In this document: piece after piece, positions 32,421 to 47,787 of the stretch
How the letters are laid out: each line of letters opens with the position of its first letter
Position numbering within the stretch: position 1 is the first letter of the stretch
Origin: Actinoplanes sp. L3-i22
GTDB taxonomy: Bacteria > Actinomycetota > Actinomycetes > Mycobacteriales > Micromonosporaceae
NCBI RefSeq assembly: GCF_019704555.1
Contig: NZ_AP024745.1
Location: 628,501 to 692,500 of the forward strand
DNA length: 64,000 nt
Direction: 5' to 3'
Notes under the pieces: model-generated
Told to the model about the DNA's origin: nothing
The model's database searches: none
What the model saw: only the letters and a program-made list of their open reading frames with translations
Made by a program: the position numbers and the translations under genes

Positions 32421-32494
32421 GGTCTCCAGCACCCAAAAGTTTCTCGCTGCGCCGCCCGGAGTTACTCCGGGCGGCGCATTGTAGTTTGTGGGGT

Positions 32495-32950
32495 ATGCCC
32501 CTGGATCAGACGTTTGCCGGCCGTTCCTGGCCGCCCACCGAGACCTATCTCGTCGGCCGGGAGAAGATTCGTGAGTTCGCCCGCGCGATCGGCGCCACCG
32601 AGGCGGAGTATCACGACCCCGAGGCGGCCCGCGCCCTCGGCTATCCCGATGTGGTGGCCCCGCCCACCTTCCCGGTGACCATCACGATGGCCGCCAGTCG
32701 CCAGGTGGTGAACGATCCCGCCCTCGGCCTGGACTACTCCCGGGTGGTGCACGGCGACCAGCGGTTCAAGTACGACCGGCCGCTGGTGGCCGGCGACGCG
32801 GTGGTCTGTGTGAACACGGTGGACGAGATCACCACGCGGGGCGGCCACTGGTTCATCACGATCCGGACCGACGTGCGTACCGAGGCCGGCGAGCCGGTCG
32901 TCACGGCGTGGTCGAAGCTGGTCCAGCGCGGCGAGGAGACAGCGGCATGA
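32495..32950 (+). CDS. MaoC-like dehydratase, non-catalytic-type subunit (HadA-like)
   Basis: A 151-residue hot-dog fold protein of the MaoC N-terminal type: LVGREKIREFARAIGATEAEYHDPEAARALGYPDVVAPPTFPVTITM and VVHGDQRFKYDRPLVAGD. In mycobacteria the gene at this position is hadA, which pairs with HadB in a (3R)-hydroxyacyl-ACP dehydratase of FAS-II. ATGA overlap with the next gene supports a heterodimer. Micromonosporaceae are not known to make mycolic acids, so the acyl substrate here is unclear. Confidence 0.88.
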   Translation: MPLDQTFAGRSWPPTETYLVGREKIREFARAIGATEAEYHDPEAARALGYPDVVAPPTFPVTITMAASRQVVNDPALGLDYSRVVHGDQRFKYDRPLVAGDAVVCVNTVDEITTRGGHWFITIRTDVRTEAGEPVVTAWSKLVQRGEETAA

Positions 32951-33342
32951 GCGAGACTTTCGAGCCGCAGACGTTCCGGGTCACCCGGGCGGATCTGGTC
33001 CGCTACGCGGGCGCCTCGGGCGACTTCAACCCGATCCACTGGAGCGAGCGGTTCGCCGTCGAGGTCGGCCTGCCCGGGGTGATCGCCCACGGCATGTTCA
33101 CGATGGCCCTGGTCGGCCGCGCGGCGACGGCGTGGGCCGGCGCCGGTGACGCGGTGAAGGAGTTCAGTGTGCGGTTCAGCCGGCCGGTGCCGGTGCCGGA
33201 CACCGACGAGGGTACGGAGGTCGTGGTCACGGCCACGGTCAAGGAGGTCACCGAGGACGGGGACACCCGCCTCGCCCTGACTGCCACATGCAACGGAGAC
33301 AAGGTACTGTCTCTGGCACAGGCGCTTGTCGGTAAGCGGTAG
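32947..33342 (+). CDS. MaoC-like dehydratase, catalytic subunit (HadB-like)
   Basis: A 131-residue hot-dog protein with the hydratase-2 motif: YAGASGDFNPIHWSERFA, where Asp and His are the catalytic pair, then GLPGVIAHGMFTMALVGRAA. It should dehydrate (3R)-hydroxyacyl thioesters together with the preceding subunit. Translationally coupled to it (ATGA). The third mycobacterial component (HadC) is absent. Confidence 0.9.
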   Translation: MSETFEPQTFRVTRADLVRYAGASGDFNPIHWSERFAVEVGLPGVIAHGMFTMALVGRAATAWAGAGDAVKEFSVRFSRPVPVPDTDEGTEVVVTATVKEVTEDGDTRLALTATCNGDKVLSLAQALVGKR

Positions 33343-33349
33343 GCCCGGG

Positions 33350-33379
33350 TTGGGATAACCACGGGCGTACCCGTACACT
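33350..33379 (+). promoter_or_regulatory. Candidate promoter of tRNA-Trp/secE/nusG
   Basis: TTGGGA (33350) and TACACT (33374), 18-bp spacing, 44 nt before the tRNA. Confidence 0.65.
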
Positions 33380-33423
33380 GGTGCGCCGTGGGACTGTGAG
33401 TCGCAAGACACGCGGTCCCGCAA

Positions 33424-33496
<73 letters not shown>

Positions 33497-33599
33497 CGCA
33501 ATCCTCCTCGACGTGCCCGCCCGGTGCGCGGTTTGCACAGTCCGCGTCCGGTCGAGTGCTGACAGGAATCAACACCACCGACGACGGAAGTAGGGCGAA

Positions 33600-33980
33600 G
33601 TGGCCGATAAGGACCGGCCCGGTGACGACGTCCCGGGCGACGACGAGCTCCTCGCTGACTCCGTCGACGGTGATGACGCCGCTGAGGCCACTGACGCACC
33701 GGTGAGCCGTGGTGGCGGCACAGCGGTCGCTGAGCGCACGAAGGACGACGACACCCCGAAGGCCAAGAAGGAGCGCAAGCGCACCGGTATCTTCGGTCGA
33801 ATCGGCGGATTCTTCCGTGAGGTCATCAGCGAGCTGCGGAAGGTCATCTGGCCGACGCGCAAGGAGCTGCTGACCTACACCGGCGTCGTGATCGCGTTCG
33901 TCACGGTGATGACGGCGATCGTGGCGGTGCTGGACTACGGGTTCGGTAAGGGCATCCTCTACGCGCTGGGCGGCAAGTAG
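33600..33980 (+). CDS. secE: Preprotein translocase subunit SecE
   Basis: A 126-residue protein: a ~65-residue acidic N-terminal extension typical of actinobacteria, then FFREVISELRKVIWPTRKELLTYTGVVIAFVTVMTAIVAVLDYGF, the amphipathic helix (WPTRKE) and the single essential transmembrane helix that clamps SecY. GTG start with GAAG upstream. Followed by nusG after 48 nt. Confidence 0.95.
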   Translation: MADKDRPGDDVPGDDELLADSVDGDDAAEATDAPVSRGGGTAVAERTKDDDTPKAKKERKRTGIFGRIGGFFREVISELRKVIWPTRKELLTYTGVVIAFVTVMTAIVAVLDYGFGKGILYALGGK

Positions 33981-34028
33981 CCGCCCCAGTGATCCCGAAC
34001 CGAGTGACTTATCTGGAAGTGAGCGAGC

Positions 34029-34745
34029 GTGCCTGAGTACGACGACGAGACCGCGCAGTTTGCTGACGAGCAGTCGTCGCCGATCACCGACGAGTCGGTC
34101 GAGGAGACCGACGAGACTGCGGTGGCGGTCCAGGCGCCCGAGGCCGACGAGGACTACGACCCGGTCAAGGAGCTGCGGCAGAAGCTGCGGTACGCGCCCG
34201 GCGACTGGTACGTGGTGCACTCCTACGCCGGTTACGAGAACAAGGTCAAGACCAACCTCGAGACCCGGATCACGAGCCTCGACATGGAGGATTTCATCTT
34301 CCAGGTCGAGGTGCCGACCCGCGAAGAGGTCGAGGTCAAGAACGGCAAGCGGAACCAGGTGCAGGCCAAGGTCTTCCCGGGCTACATCCTGGTCCGGATG
34401 GACCTGACCCCCGAGTCGTACTCGTGTGTGCGCAACACGCCCGGCGTGACCGGCTTCGTGGGCGCCACCGACCGGGTCGACCGGCCGGCCCCGCTCTCCC
34501 TCGACGAGGTGCTGAAGTGGCTGGCCCCGGCCGTCCAGGCCGAGGAGAAGAAGTCCAAGCCCGAGATCAAGGTGCTGGACTTCGAGGTGGGCGACTCGGT
34601 CACGGTCACCGACGGCGCGTTCGCGTCGCTGCCGGCGTCGATCAGTGAGATCAACGCGGACCAGCAGAAGCTGAAGGTCCTGGTGTCGATCTTCGGCCGG
34701 GAGACCCCGGTCGAGCTGAACTTCAACCAGGTCACCAAGATCTGA
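34029..34745 (+). CDS. nusG: Transcription termination/antitermination factor NusG
   Basis: A 238-residue NusG. After a ~55-residue acidic N-terminal extension comes the NGN domain ([53 protein letters not shown]), and then the KOW domain ([51 protein letters not shown]). It couples RNA polymerase to Rho or the ribosome. GTG start. In almost all bacteria rplK follows; here rplA follows after 78 bp. Confidence 0.96.
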   Translation: MPEYDDETAQFADEQSSPITDESVEETDETAVAVQAPEADEDYDPVKELRQKLRYAPGDWYVVHSYAGYENKVKTNLETRITSLDMEDFIFQVEVPTREEVEVKNGKRNQVQAKVFPGYILVRMDLTPESYSCVRNTPGVTGFVGATDRVDRPAPLSLDEVLKWLAPAVQAEEKKSKPEIKVLDFEVGDSVTVTDGAFASLPASISEINADQQKLKVLVSIFGRETPVELNFNQVTKI

Positions 34746-34774
34746 TCGCCGGCGTTCCGGTGATTTAAGTGGGA

Positions 34775-34797
34775 GGGGCCGCGATCGGTGCGGCCCC
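34775..34797 (+). other. GC hairpin in the nusG-rplA gap
   Basis: GGGGCCGC and GCGGCCCC pair perfectly over a 7-nt loop. No T-run. It occupies the place where rplK would be expected; AGGAG for rplA follows. Confidence 0.6.
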
Positions 34798-34823
34798 GCC
34801 AACAACCACAGGAGTACTGAGAA

Positions 34824-35540
34824 ATGGCACAGCGCAGCAAGATCTACCGGGCCGCGGCCGAGAAGATCGACGCCGACAAGCTCTACGAGCCGAAGGACGC
34901 GGTCGCCCTCACCAAGGAGACCGCCTCCAAGAAGTTCGACCCCACCGTCGAGGTCGCGATGCGCCTCGGTGTGGACCCGCGTAAGGCGGACCAGATGGTC
35001 CGCGGCACGGTCAACCTGCCGCACGGCACCGGTAAGACCGCCCGCGTCATCGTCTTCGCCCAGGGCGCGAAGGCCGAGGAGGCCGTCGCGGCCGGCGCCG
35101 ACGAGGTCGGCACCGACGAGCTCGTCGCCCGGATCCAGGGTGGCTGGCTGGACTTCGACGCCGCGATCGCGACGCCGGACCAGATGGCCAAGATCGGCCG
35201 GATCGCCCGCATCCTCGGCCCGCGTGGCCTGATGCCGAACCCGAAGACCGGCACCGTCACCATGGACGTGACGAAGGCCATCAACGAGATCAAGGGCGGC
35301 AAGATCACCTTCCGGGTGGACAAGCACTCGAACCTGCACCTGATCATCGGCAAGGCGTCCTTCACCGCCGAGCAGCTGGTGGACAACTACGCCGCGGTCC
35401 TCGACGAGGTCCTGCGGTCCAAGCCGTCCGCCGCCAAGGGCAAGTACCTGAAGAAGGTCACCTTCAGCACCACGACGGGCCCGGGCGTCCCGGTCGACCC
35501 GAACGCGGTCAAGAACCTGCGCGGCGAGGTCCAGGCCTGA
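34824..35540 (+). CDS. rplA: 50S ribosomal protein L1
   Basis: A 238-residue L1. [35 protein letters not shown] and [19 protein letters not shown] are the rRNA-binding signatures. L1 forms the mobile stalk near the E site and in many bacteria represses its own L11-L1 mRNA. AGGAGT precedes the ATG. L11, its normal operon partner, is absent. Confidence 0.97.
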   Translation: MAQRSKIYRAAAEKIDADKLYEPKDAVALTKETASKKFDPTVEVAMRLGVDPRKADQMVRGTVNLPHGTGKTARVIVFAQGAKAEEAVAAGADEVGTDELVARIQGGWLDFDAAIATPDQMAKIGRIARILGPRGLMPNPKTGTVTMDVTKAINEIKGGKITFRVDKHSNLHLIIGKASFTAEQLVDNYAAVLDEVLRSKPSAAKGKYLKKVTFSTTTGPGVPVDPNAVKNLRGEVQA

Positions 35541-35562
35541 CCGCCACGCACTGACACGTCTG

Positions 35563-35591
35563 AGCCCCGGGGACTTCCCCCGGGGCTTTTT
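35563..35591 (+). terminator. Rho-independent terminator of the secE-nusG-rplA unit
   Basis: AGCCCCGGGG and CCCCGGGGCT pair perfectly over ACTTC, followed by TTTTT. Confidence 0.95.
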
Positions 35592-35609
35592 CGTGGAATC
35601 CTTGCGGCC

Positions 35610-36386
35610 ATGCTTCTGGACGGGGTCTGGTTCCGGTACACCCGGCGTGCCGCCTGGGCGCTGCGCGGCGCCGACGCGAGCGTGACCCCCGGGCAGACCG
35701 TGGTGGTGCTCGGCCCGAACGGCGCCGGCAAGTCCACCCTGCTGCAGCTGGCGGCCGGCGTGCTGCGCCCGTCCCGCGGCGCGGTCCGGGACCGGCCTTC
35801 GGTGGTCGGCTGGGTCCCCGAGCGCTTCCCGGCCGATCAGCCGTTCACCGCGGCCGGCTACCTGCGCGCGATGGCCGCCCTGCGCCGGGTCCCGCCCGCC
35901 GCCGCGGACCGCTGGATCGAGCGGCTCGGGCTGGCCGGGCACGCCGGGACGGCGCTCACCGCGCTCTCCAAGGGCACCGCGCAGAAGGTCGGCCTGGCCC
36001 AGGCCCTGCTCGCCCGGCCCGGCCTGCTCGTCCTCGACGAGCCCTGGGAGGGCCTCGACGCCCAGGCCCGCACGCTGGTCCCGGAGATCGTCGCGGAGGT
36101 CACCGCGGCCGGGGGCGCGGTGCTGGTCAGCGACCATCGCGGCGAGATCACCGGCCTGCCCGGCGCGGTCCACTGGGCGGTGGCCGGCGGGGAGCTGCGG
36201 GTGGACGCGCCGCCGCCGGCCCGCTTCGCGGCCGACGACGCCGACGAGGTGGTGGTCGAGATCGCGGTGCGCCGCGCGGAGGCCGACGAGGCGGTGGTCC
36301 GGCTCCGCGACGCCGGTCACCGTGTGCTCGGGGTCCGGGAGAAACAGATTTCCGCCGTACGGGACGAGCCGGGCGCCGCCCGATGA
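35610..36386 (+). CDS. ABC transporter ATP-binding protein
   Basis: A 258-residue ATPase. Walker A GPNGAGKST (~34-42), signature LSKGTAQKVGLAQALLARP (LSKGT in place of LSGGQ) and Walker B LLVLDEPWEGLD are in order; the H-loop is SDHRGE. The non-canonical signature Ser-Lys-Gly is known in exporter-type ATPases. Starts 19 nt after the rplA terminator and overlaps the permease gene (ATGA). Substrate unknown. It interrupts the usual rplA-rplJ neighbourhood. Confidence 0.92.
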   Translation: MLLDGVWFRYTRRAAWALRGADASVTPGQTVVVLGPNGAGKSTLLQLAAGVLRPSRGAVRDRPSVVGWVPERFPADQPFTAAGYLRAMAALRRVPPAAADRWIERLGLAGHAGTALTALSKGTAQKVGLAQALLARPGLLVLDEPWEGLDAQARTLVPEIVAEVTAAGGAVLVSDHRGEITGLPGAVHWAVAGGELRVDAPPPARFAADDADEVVVEIAVRRAEADEAVVRLRDAGHRVLGVREKQISAVRDEPGAAR

Positions 36387-37081
36387 TCGCGCTGAGCCGG
36401 ATGCGACTGGCCGGGTTCTTCCGCGGCGGCCGGGCCCTGGCCCCGCTGATCACCGTGCTGGTGGTCCTGGGCGTGCTCTACGGCGGGGGAGCGTCCCCGG
36501 CGGCCACCGCCTACGGCTACTCGGCGGCCGCCCTGTTCCCGGTCCTGGCCTGGCTGACGAAGGTGCTGCTGGACACCGAGCCGGACGTGCAGCGCCGGCT
36601 GGCCCGGGTGGCGGTCGGCCCGGTCCGGGAGGGTGTCGCCGGGCTGCTCGCGGCGCTGCTGGCCGGCGCGGCGGTGTGTGCCGTCGCGATGGTCGCGCCG
36701 TGGCTGTTCCACGGCATCCGGCCGCCGGTGGCCGGCTCCGGCGAGGCGCCGACCGGCACCGGGGTCCTGCTCGGCGTGCTGGCGCACGTGCTCTCCCTGC
36801 TCGCCGCGGTGACGCTGGGCGCGCTCTCCGGCCGGGCCGTCACCCGCCGCGTCCTGCCCGGCGTGACGGTCCTGGTCACCGGCTCGATCCTGGCGGTGGT
36901 GCTCGGCCTGACCAGCTCGGTCGCGCCCTGGCTGGTGCCGCCGGTGATGGCCACCGCCCGTGCCCTGAACCGCGGCGGGACCCCGCACAGCGGCACGTTG
37001 ACGCTGCTCGTCGCGTGGTCGCTGGGGTGGTCCGCGGTGGCCCTGGGGGTCTACGCCGGCCTGCGCCGGTCCCGATCCTGA
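36383..37081 (+). CDS. ABC transporter membrane protein
   Basis: A 232-residue protein with about six transmembrane helices (e.g. ALAPLITVLVVLGVLYGGG, GVAGLLAALLAGAAVCAVAMV, HVLSLLAAVTLGALSG, VTVLVTGSILAVVLGL, TLLVAWSLGWSAVALGVYAGL). It has no recognised family motif but is coupled to the ATPase by a 4-nt overlap, so the two make a transporter half-set. The function is open. Confidence 0.8.
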   Translation: MIALSRMRLAGFFRGGRALAPLITVLVVLGVLYGGGASPAATAYGYSAAALFPVLAWLTKVLLDTEPDVQRRLARVAVGPVREGVAGLLAALLAGAAVCAVAMVAPWLFHGIRPPVAGSGEAPTGTGVLLGVLAHVLSLLAAVTLGALSGRAVTRRVLPGVTVLVTGSILAVVLGLTSSVAPWLVPPVMATARALNRGGTPHSGTLTLLVAWSLGWSAVALGVYAGLRRSRS

Positions 37082-37134
37082 CGGGCGGGGGAGGATTGTC
37101 GGGGACGGTGCTCAGGCCGTACCCAATAAGCGAT

Positions 37135-37163
37135 TTGGGTTTTGGGGTTTGGCCGCGTAATCT
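37135..37163 (+). promoter_or_regulatory. Promoter of rplJ-rplL
   Basis: TTGGGT (37135) and TAATCT (37158), exactly 17 bp apart, in an AT-richer patch. Transcription would start near 37170 and give a 225-nt leader. Confidence 0.7.
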
Positions 37164-37169
37164 TCCGTC

Positions 37170-37349
37170 TTGGAGTTCCACCCATAGACCGCTGGTCACT
37201 GTGGCGATCGTCGCAAGACGAGAGCCGCGGCCGAAGGTCCCGCAAGAGCGGGCGACCTGCGCAGGGAGAACGGTTCGCGATGATGACATGCGTTCGCGCG
37301 TGTTCTGGTCTTCCGCCCCGTGCCCTGCGCCGGGGCGTTTTGCTTTTTT
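37170..37349 (+). ncRNA. Ribosomal protein L10 leader RNA with attenuator
   Basis: The long untranslated leader before rplJ occupies the place of the L10(L12)4-binding leader that autoregulates this operon in many bacteria. It ends in a terminator-like hairpin, GCCCCG/CGGGGC, followed by GTTTTGCTTTTTT at 37315-37349, which lies before the gene and so would act as an attenuator. The exact 5' boundary is estimated from the promoter; the kink-turn was not modelled. Confidence 0.7.
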
Positions 37350-37394
37350 CGGACCCTCTCGACCAGTGGCAATAGCACTGAGGAGAGGAGGGAC

Positions 37395-37943
37395 ATGGCG
37401 GACAAGCCGGTCCGGGCCGACAAGGCCACGGCCGTCGCAGAGCTGGCGGACAACTTCCGTGACTCCGCGGCCACCGTGTTGACCGAATACCGGGGCCTCA
37501 CCGTCAAGCAGCTCACCGAGCTGCGACGGGCGCTGGGCCAGCAGGCCAAGTACTCCGTTGCCAAGAACACGCTGGCGAAGCGTGCGGCTGGCAACGCGGG
37601 CATCGAGGGCCTCGACGCGCTGTTCACCGGTCCTACCGCGCTCGCCTTCGTGGGCGGTGACGTGGTTGACGCGGCCAAGGCGCTTCGTGCCTTCGCCAAG
37701 GCCAACCCCGTCCTGGTCATCAAGGGCGGTGTCTTCGAGGGCAAGGCCATCTCGGCCGAGGACGTCAACAAGCTTGCCGACCTCGAGTCCCGTGAGGTGC
37801 TGCTGGCCAAGCTGGCCGGCGCCATGAAGGGCAACCTGAGCAAGGCCGCGGCCACGTTCCAGGCTCCGCTCTCCCAGGCCGTGCGCCTGGTGGACGCCCT
37901 GCGTGACAAGCGTGAGAAGGAAGGTTCCGCCGAGGCCGCCTGA
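37395..37943 (+). CDS. rplJ: 50S ribosomal protein L10
   Basis: A 182-residue L10 ([38 protein letters not shown]..., then [13 protein letters not shown]). The C-terminal helix binds L7/L12 dimers. GGAGAGGAGGG precedes the ATG. First gene of the rplJL operon. Confidence 0.97.
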   Translation: MADKPVRADKATAVAELADNFRDSAATVLTEYRGLTVKQLTELRRALGQQAKYSVAKNTLAKRAAGNAGIEGLDALFTGPTALAFVGGDVVDAAKALRAFAKANPVLVIKGGVFEGKAISAEDVNKLADLESREVLLAKLAGAMKGNLSKAAATFQAPLSQAVRLVDALRDKREKEGSAEAA

Positions 37944-37997
37944 CGGCCTCGCGAACCGAGCACGTTCTACATCAGAAGCTAAGAAAGGTTGCCAATC

Positions 37998-38375
37998 ATG
38001 GCGAAGATCAGCACCGAAGACCTGCTCGACGCTTTCAAGGAAATGACCCTGATCGAGCTCTCCGAGTTCGTGAAGACCTTCGAAGACGTCTTCGACGTCA
38101 AGGCCGCCGCGCCGGTTGCGGCCGCTGCCGCTGCCGCGCCGGCCGCCGAGGCTGCCGTGGAGCAGGACTCCTTCGACGTTGTCCTCGAGGGCGACGGTGG
38201 CAAGAAGATCCAGGTCATCAAGGTCGTGCGTGAGCTGACCGGCCTGGGCCTCAAGGAGGCCAAGGACGCCGTCGAGGCCGCCCCGAAGGCGATCCTCGAG
38301 GGTGTTGCCAAGGACAAGGCCGAGGCTGCCAAGGCCAAGCTCGAGGCCGAGGGCGCCAAGGTCACCCTCAAGTGA
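37998..38375 (+). CDS. rplL: 50S ribosomal protein L7/L12
   Basis: A 125-residue L7/L12: N-terminal dimer domain ([29 protein letters not shown]), an Ala-rich hinge (~36-55) and the C-terminal domain ([37 protein letters not shown]) that recruits translation factors. AAAGG precedes the ATG. Codon use is biased, as for a highly expressed gene. Confidence 0.98.
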   Translation: MAKISTEDLLDAFKEMTLIELSEFVKTFEDVFDVKAAAPVAAAAAAAPAAEAAVEQDSFDVVLEGDGGKKIQVIKVVRELTGLGLKEAKDAVEAAPKAILEGVAKDKAEAAKAKLEAEGAKVTLK

Positions 38376-38400
38376 TCTAACGCTCCTCAGCGTTTTCTGT

Positions 38401-38440
38401 CGATGGCGGAGATCCGGTTCGGATCTCCGCCATCGGTGTT
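38401..38440 (+). terminator. Terminator after rplL
   Basis: A 15-bp perfect stem (CGATGGCGGAGATCC with its complement) over GGTTC, followed by GTGTT. Partial read-through to rpoB is possible. Confidence 0.85.
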
Positions 38441-38973
38441 CCTCCCGCCGTCGGCCCTGCTCAGCGACGCACGTTCGAGCAGGTCACCGCGTGGCTGACA
38501 AAGCGTCACAAAGCTCGCCATCCATGCAGTAAGGTCCCTCTGGTGCGCCGCCCGGACGACCGGGTGAGTCCGACCCGCGGCACAGGCCTTGACTGTGTGT
38601 CCCCTGACAGGCACGCTGATGGCAGCAAGTTTCCGCGCTTGCGACAGCCGCCCCGTGGGTAATCGGTTGACCCGATGACCACGGACCGGCACCCGAAGAA
38701 GATGCGCCGCGTTTCTTGAGCGGCCCTGGCTCGAAGTTGACCGCGTGAACGCAGGTCAGCGAGGTCGGGGACACGTTCCGCAGGCCACTTCGTGGTGTGG
38801 GCTGGACAGCGGTTAGCCAAGCGGCTACACTGCTAGTTTGCGCTGCCTTCTATCTTGACGCCTGTCGGTCTATTCACGTCTGTGGATTCGACGGGTGTCT
38901 TTTGGAGTGCACGCAGACCAGTTGCATCAGCAACTCAGCCGCATAGCAGCACCGGTCCTCGGAAGGACGCATC
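38441..38973 (+). other. rplL-rpoB intergenic region and rpoB leader
   Basis: A 533-bp gene-free stretch. It contains a direct repeat (GACAAAGCG and TCACAAAGC near 38500), a weak TTGACT/CACGCT promoter-like pair at 38589 and the better promoter at 38803. No open frame with a convincing ribosome site was seen. The rpoB leader would be ~136 nt long. Confidence 0.6.
38803..38831 (+). promoter_or_regulatory. Promoter of rpoB-rpoC
   Basis: TGGACA (38803) and TACACT (38826) with 17-bp spacing, a good match to the actinobacterial housekeeping consensus. Confidence 0.75.
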
Positions 38974-42414
<3,441 letters not shown>

Positions 42415-42420
42415 CGGAGA

Positions 42421-42465
42421 GCGGCCCCGACCGGTCCTGGAGGTTCAGGACCAGGTCGGGGCCGC
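42421..42465 (+). other. Long hairpin between rpoB and rpoC
   Basis: GCGGCCCCGACC pairs with GGTCGGGGCCGC and, inside it, GGTCCTG with CAGGACC: 19 base pairs with one bulged A and a 6-nt loop. No T-run follows. It could be an RNase processing site or weak attenuator. Confidence 0.8.
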
Positions 42466-42516
42466 CCCCGCCGGCCTTGAATTCACCCGAGCAACGAAAC
42501 ACGAGGGATAGTCCAA

Positions 42517-46407
<3,891 letters not shown>

Positions 46408-46437
46408 CGCCGTACCGCTGAAATTGGTCTGTCAGTT

Positions 46438-46481
46438 CGCTGGGGTGGTCGCGCATCGCGCGGCCGCCCCAGCGGCGTTTC
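46438..46481 (+). terminator. Terminator after rpoC
   Basis: CGCTGGGG/CCCCAGCG with a nearly continuous inner stem (CGCGC/GCGCG), then GCGTTTCT. Confidence 0.8.
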
Positions 46482-46493
46482 TAAGATGGGTGG

Positions 46494-46841
46494 GTGACCG
46501 TGCAACTGGCACCCTCCCGTCATCCGCTCGATCCGGAGCCGGCCCCCTCGACGAAGGCCCGCGCGGTCTTCGTGCTGGGCCTGGTCGGGTTCCTGGCGGG
46601 GCCGTTGATCGGTGGGGTGATTCCCGCCACGGTCGCGCTCCTGCTGGCCCGTCAGACGTCGCGAGAGGCGTTCGCGGCCGGTGGCTACCTCACCGGGGGC
46701 AAATGGATCCGGCGGGGCCGCAGACTGGCCTGGACGGGGCTGGTGCTGGCGCTGACGGCGCTGGTGGTGGCCGTGATCGCCGGTCTGCTGCACCTGGCGG
46801 CGGCGCCCTCCGGGCCGGACTTCGCGCCGGGCACCGACTGA
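46494..46841 (+). CDS. Small membrane protein, 115 residues (DUF4190-like)
   Basis: Two hydrophobic helices (AVFVLGLVGFLAGPLIGGVIPATVALLL and LAWTGLVLALTALVVAVIAGLLHL) separated by a basic loop (WIRRGRRLA). The pattern GxxxGPLIGGVIPATVALLLARQ resembles actinobacterial DUF4190 proteins. GTG start; the ribosome site is weak. It lies between the rpoC terminator and a similar gene. Confidence 0.65.
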   Translation: MTVQLAPSRHPLDPEPAPSTKARAVFVLGLVGFLAGPLIGGVIPATVALLLARQTSREAFAAGGYLTGGKWIRRGRRLAWTGLVLALTALVVAVIAGLLHLAAAPSGPDFAPGTD

Positions 46842-46907
46842 CCGGCCGCGGCCGCCGGCGCGGTCGTGGCGGCCTGGCCGGGCTGCGCACCGGCGCGTTC
46901 GGGTGAC

Positions 46908-47378
46908 ATGCTTCTGAACATGATGCAGCCCCCTCCACCTCTGCCGTACGGTCAGCCGCCCTACGGCGTGCCCCCGCAGCAGGCGAGCGGCTGGGAGGCC
47001 GAGCGGGTGGACGTGGTGAGCGGGACCCCGTTCGGGCTGGTCCAGCTCCGGGTGGTGCCGATCACCTCGGGTCTGGCGATCGGCGCGCTGATCGCCGGCA
47101 TCGGCTCGATCCTGGTGTCCATCCTGGTCATCTGCTTCGGCTTCAGCAGTGGCGGCCCCTGGGTGGCCGGTGCATTCACCGTGCTCAGCGTCCTGGCCGG
47201 CGGGGGAGCGGTGACCGCCGCGCTGCTCGCGATGCGGCAGATCCGGCGCTCCGGCGAGCCGGGCCGGGTCCGGTTCACCGGTCGGGGGCTGGCGATCTCG
47301 GCGATCGCGTGCGGCGGTTCCGGGGCGGGAATATCGTTGCTCGCGTTGTTGCTGGGATTGGTGTTACAGACTTCGTAA
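46908..47378 (+). CDS. DUF4190-like membrane protein, 156 residues
   Basis: A Pro/Tyr/Gln-rich cytoplasmic N-terminus (PPPPLPYGQPPYGVPPQQ) precedes three hydrophobic helices (LAIGALIAGIGSILVSILVICFGF, WVAGAFTVLSVLAGGGAVTAALLA, GLAISAIACGGSGAGISLLALLLGL). This arrangement is typical of actinobacterial DUF4190 proteins of unknown function. Start ATG 46908; 46920 and 46923 are alternatives. Confidence 0.7.
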   Translation: MLLNMMQPPPPLPYGQPPYGVPPQQASGWEAERVDVVSGTPFGLVQLRVVPITSGLAIGALIAGIGSILVSILVICFGFSSGGPWVAGAFTVLSVLAGGGAVTAALLAMRQIRRSGEPGRVRFTGRGLAISAIACGGSGAGISLLALLLGLVLQTS

Positions 47379-47477
47379 CGGGGCCAGGAGCGTGGATCCG
47401 GCACCGCGGCATTGCCGCGCCAGGGCACCCGGTACACTGGTATACGGAGATGTCCATCGTGGGAACCTGGGGTCATT

Positions 47478-47506
47478 TTGACCTGGGTGCCTGTGGTGGG
47501 TACTCT
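47478..47506 (+). promoter_or_regulatory. Promoter of the rpsL-rpsG-fusA-tuf operon
   Basis: TTGACC (47478) and TACTCT (47501) with 17-bp spacing, close to consensus. A second possible -10 (TACACT, 47433; TATACG, 47441) lies upstream. Leader length would be about 275 nt. Confidence 0.8.
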
Positions 47507-47589
47507 TTCCCCTCGTGCCCGGGCTCGCCCGGGCAACTCGTGCGTGCACCCGAATCGGAACGTACGACGGGTATTGCCGCACGACGGGC

Positions 47590-47626
47590 AGGGTTCGTCG
47601 AGAACCCTTGTCCTGACAAAGACAAG
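47590..47626 (+). other. Two overlapping hairpins in the rpsL leader
   Basis: AGGGTTC/GAACCCT over GTCGA, and CTTGTC/GACAAG over 8 nt. They share two nucleotides (47607-47608), so they may exclude one another. A GCCCGGG/CCCGGGC hairpin precedes them at 47517-47534. Confidence 0.6.
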
Positions 47627-47673
47627 ATCCGGTACGCGTGAGCTCATCACGCGTGGCGGGACCGTGAGCCGGA

Positions 47674-47725
47674 CGACACGCCCGACCGCGGGTGCGGGAC
47701 ACTCCTCCCTGGAGTGCCTCCGCAC
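47674..47725 (+). ncRNA. Leader element shared with rpsJ, copy 1
   Basis: CGACACGCCCGACCGCGGG (47674-47692) and GCCTCCGCAC (47716-47725) also occur, in the same order, before rpsJ at 52389-52465. Here 62 nt separate the element from the rpsL start. Likely a conserved leader RNA or antitermination signal of ribosomal operons (inference). Confidence 0.6.
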
Positions 47726-47787
47726 ACAGGCAGAACACTCGGTGCGGCCGTATTACAGGAAACGGCCGAAGGGAGCGGAGAAACCCG

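Noticed and set aside
34746..34823. A hidden or frameshifted rplK in the nusG-rplA gap
   Set aside because: 78 bp cannot hold it, and none of the frames resembles any part of L11.
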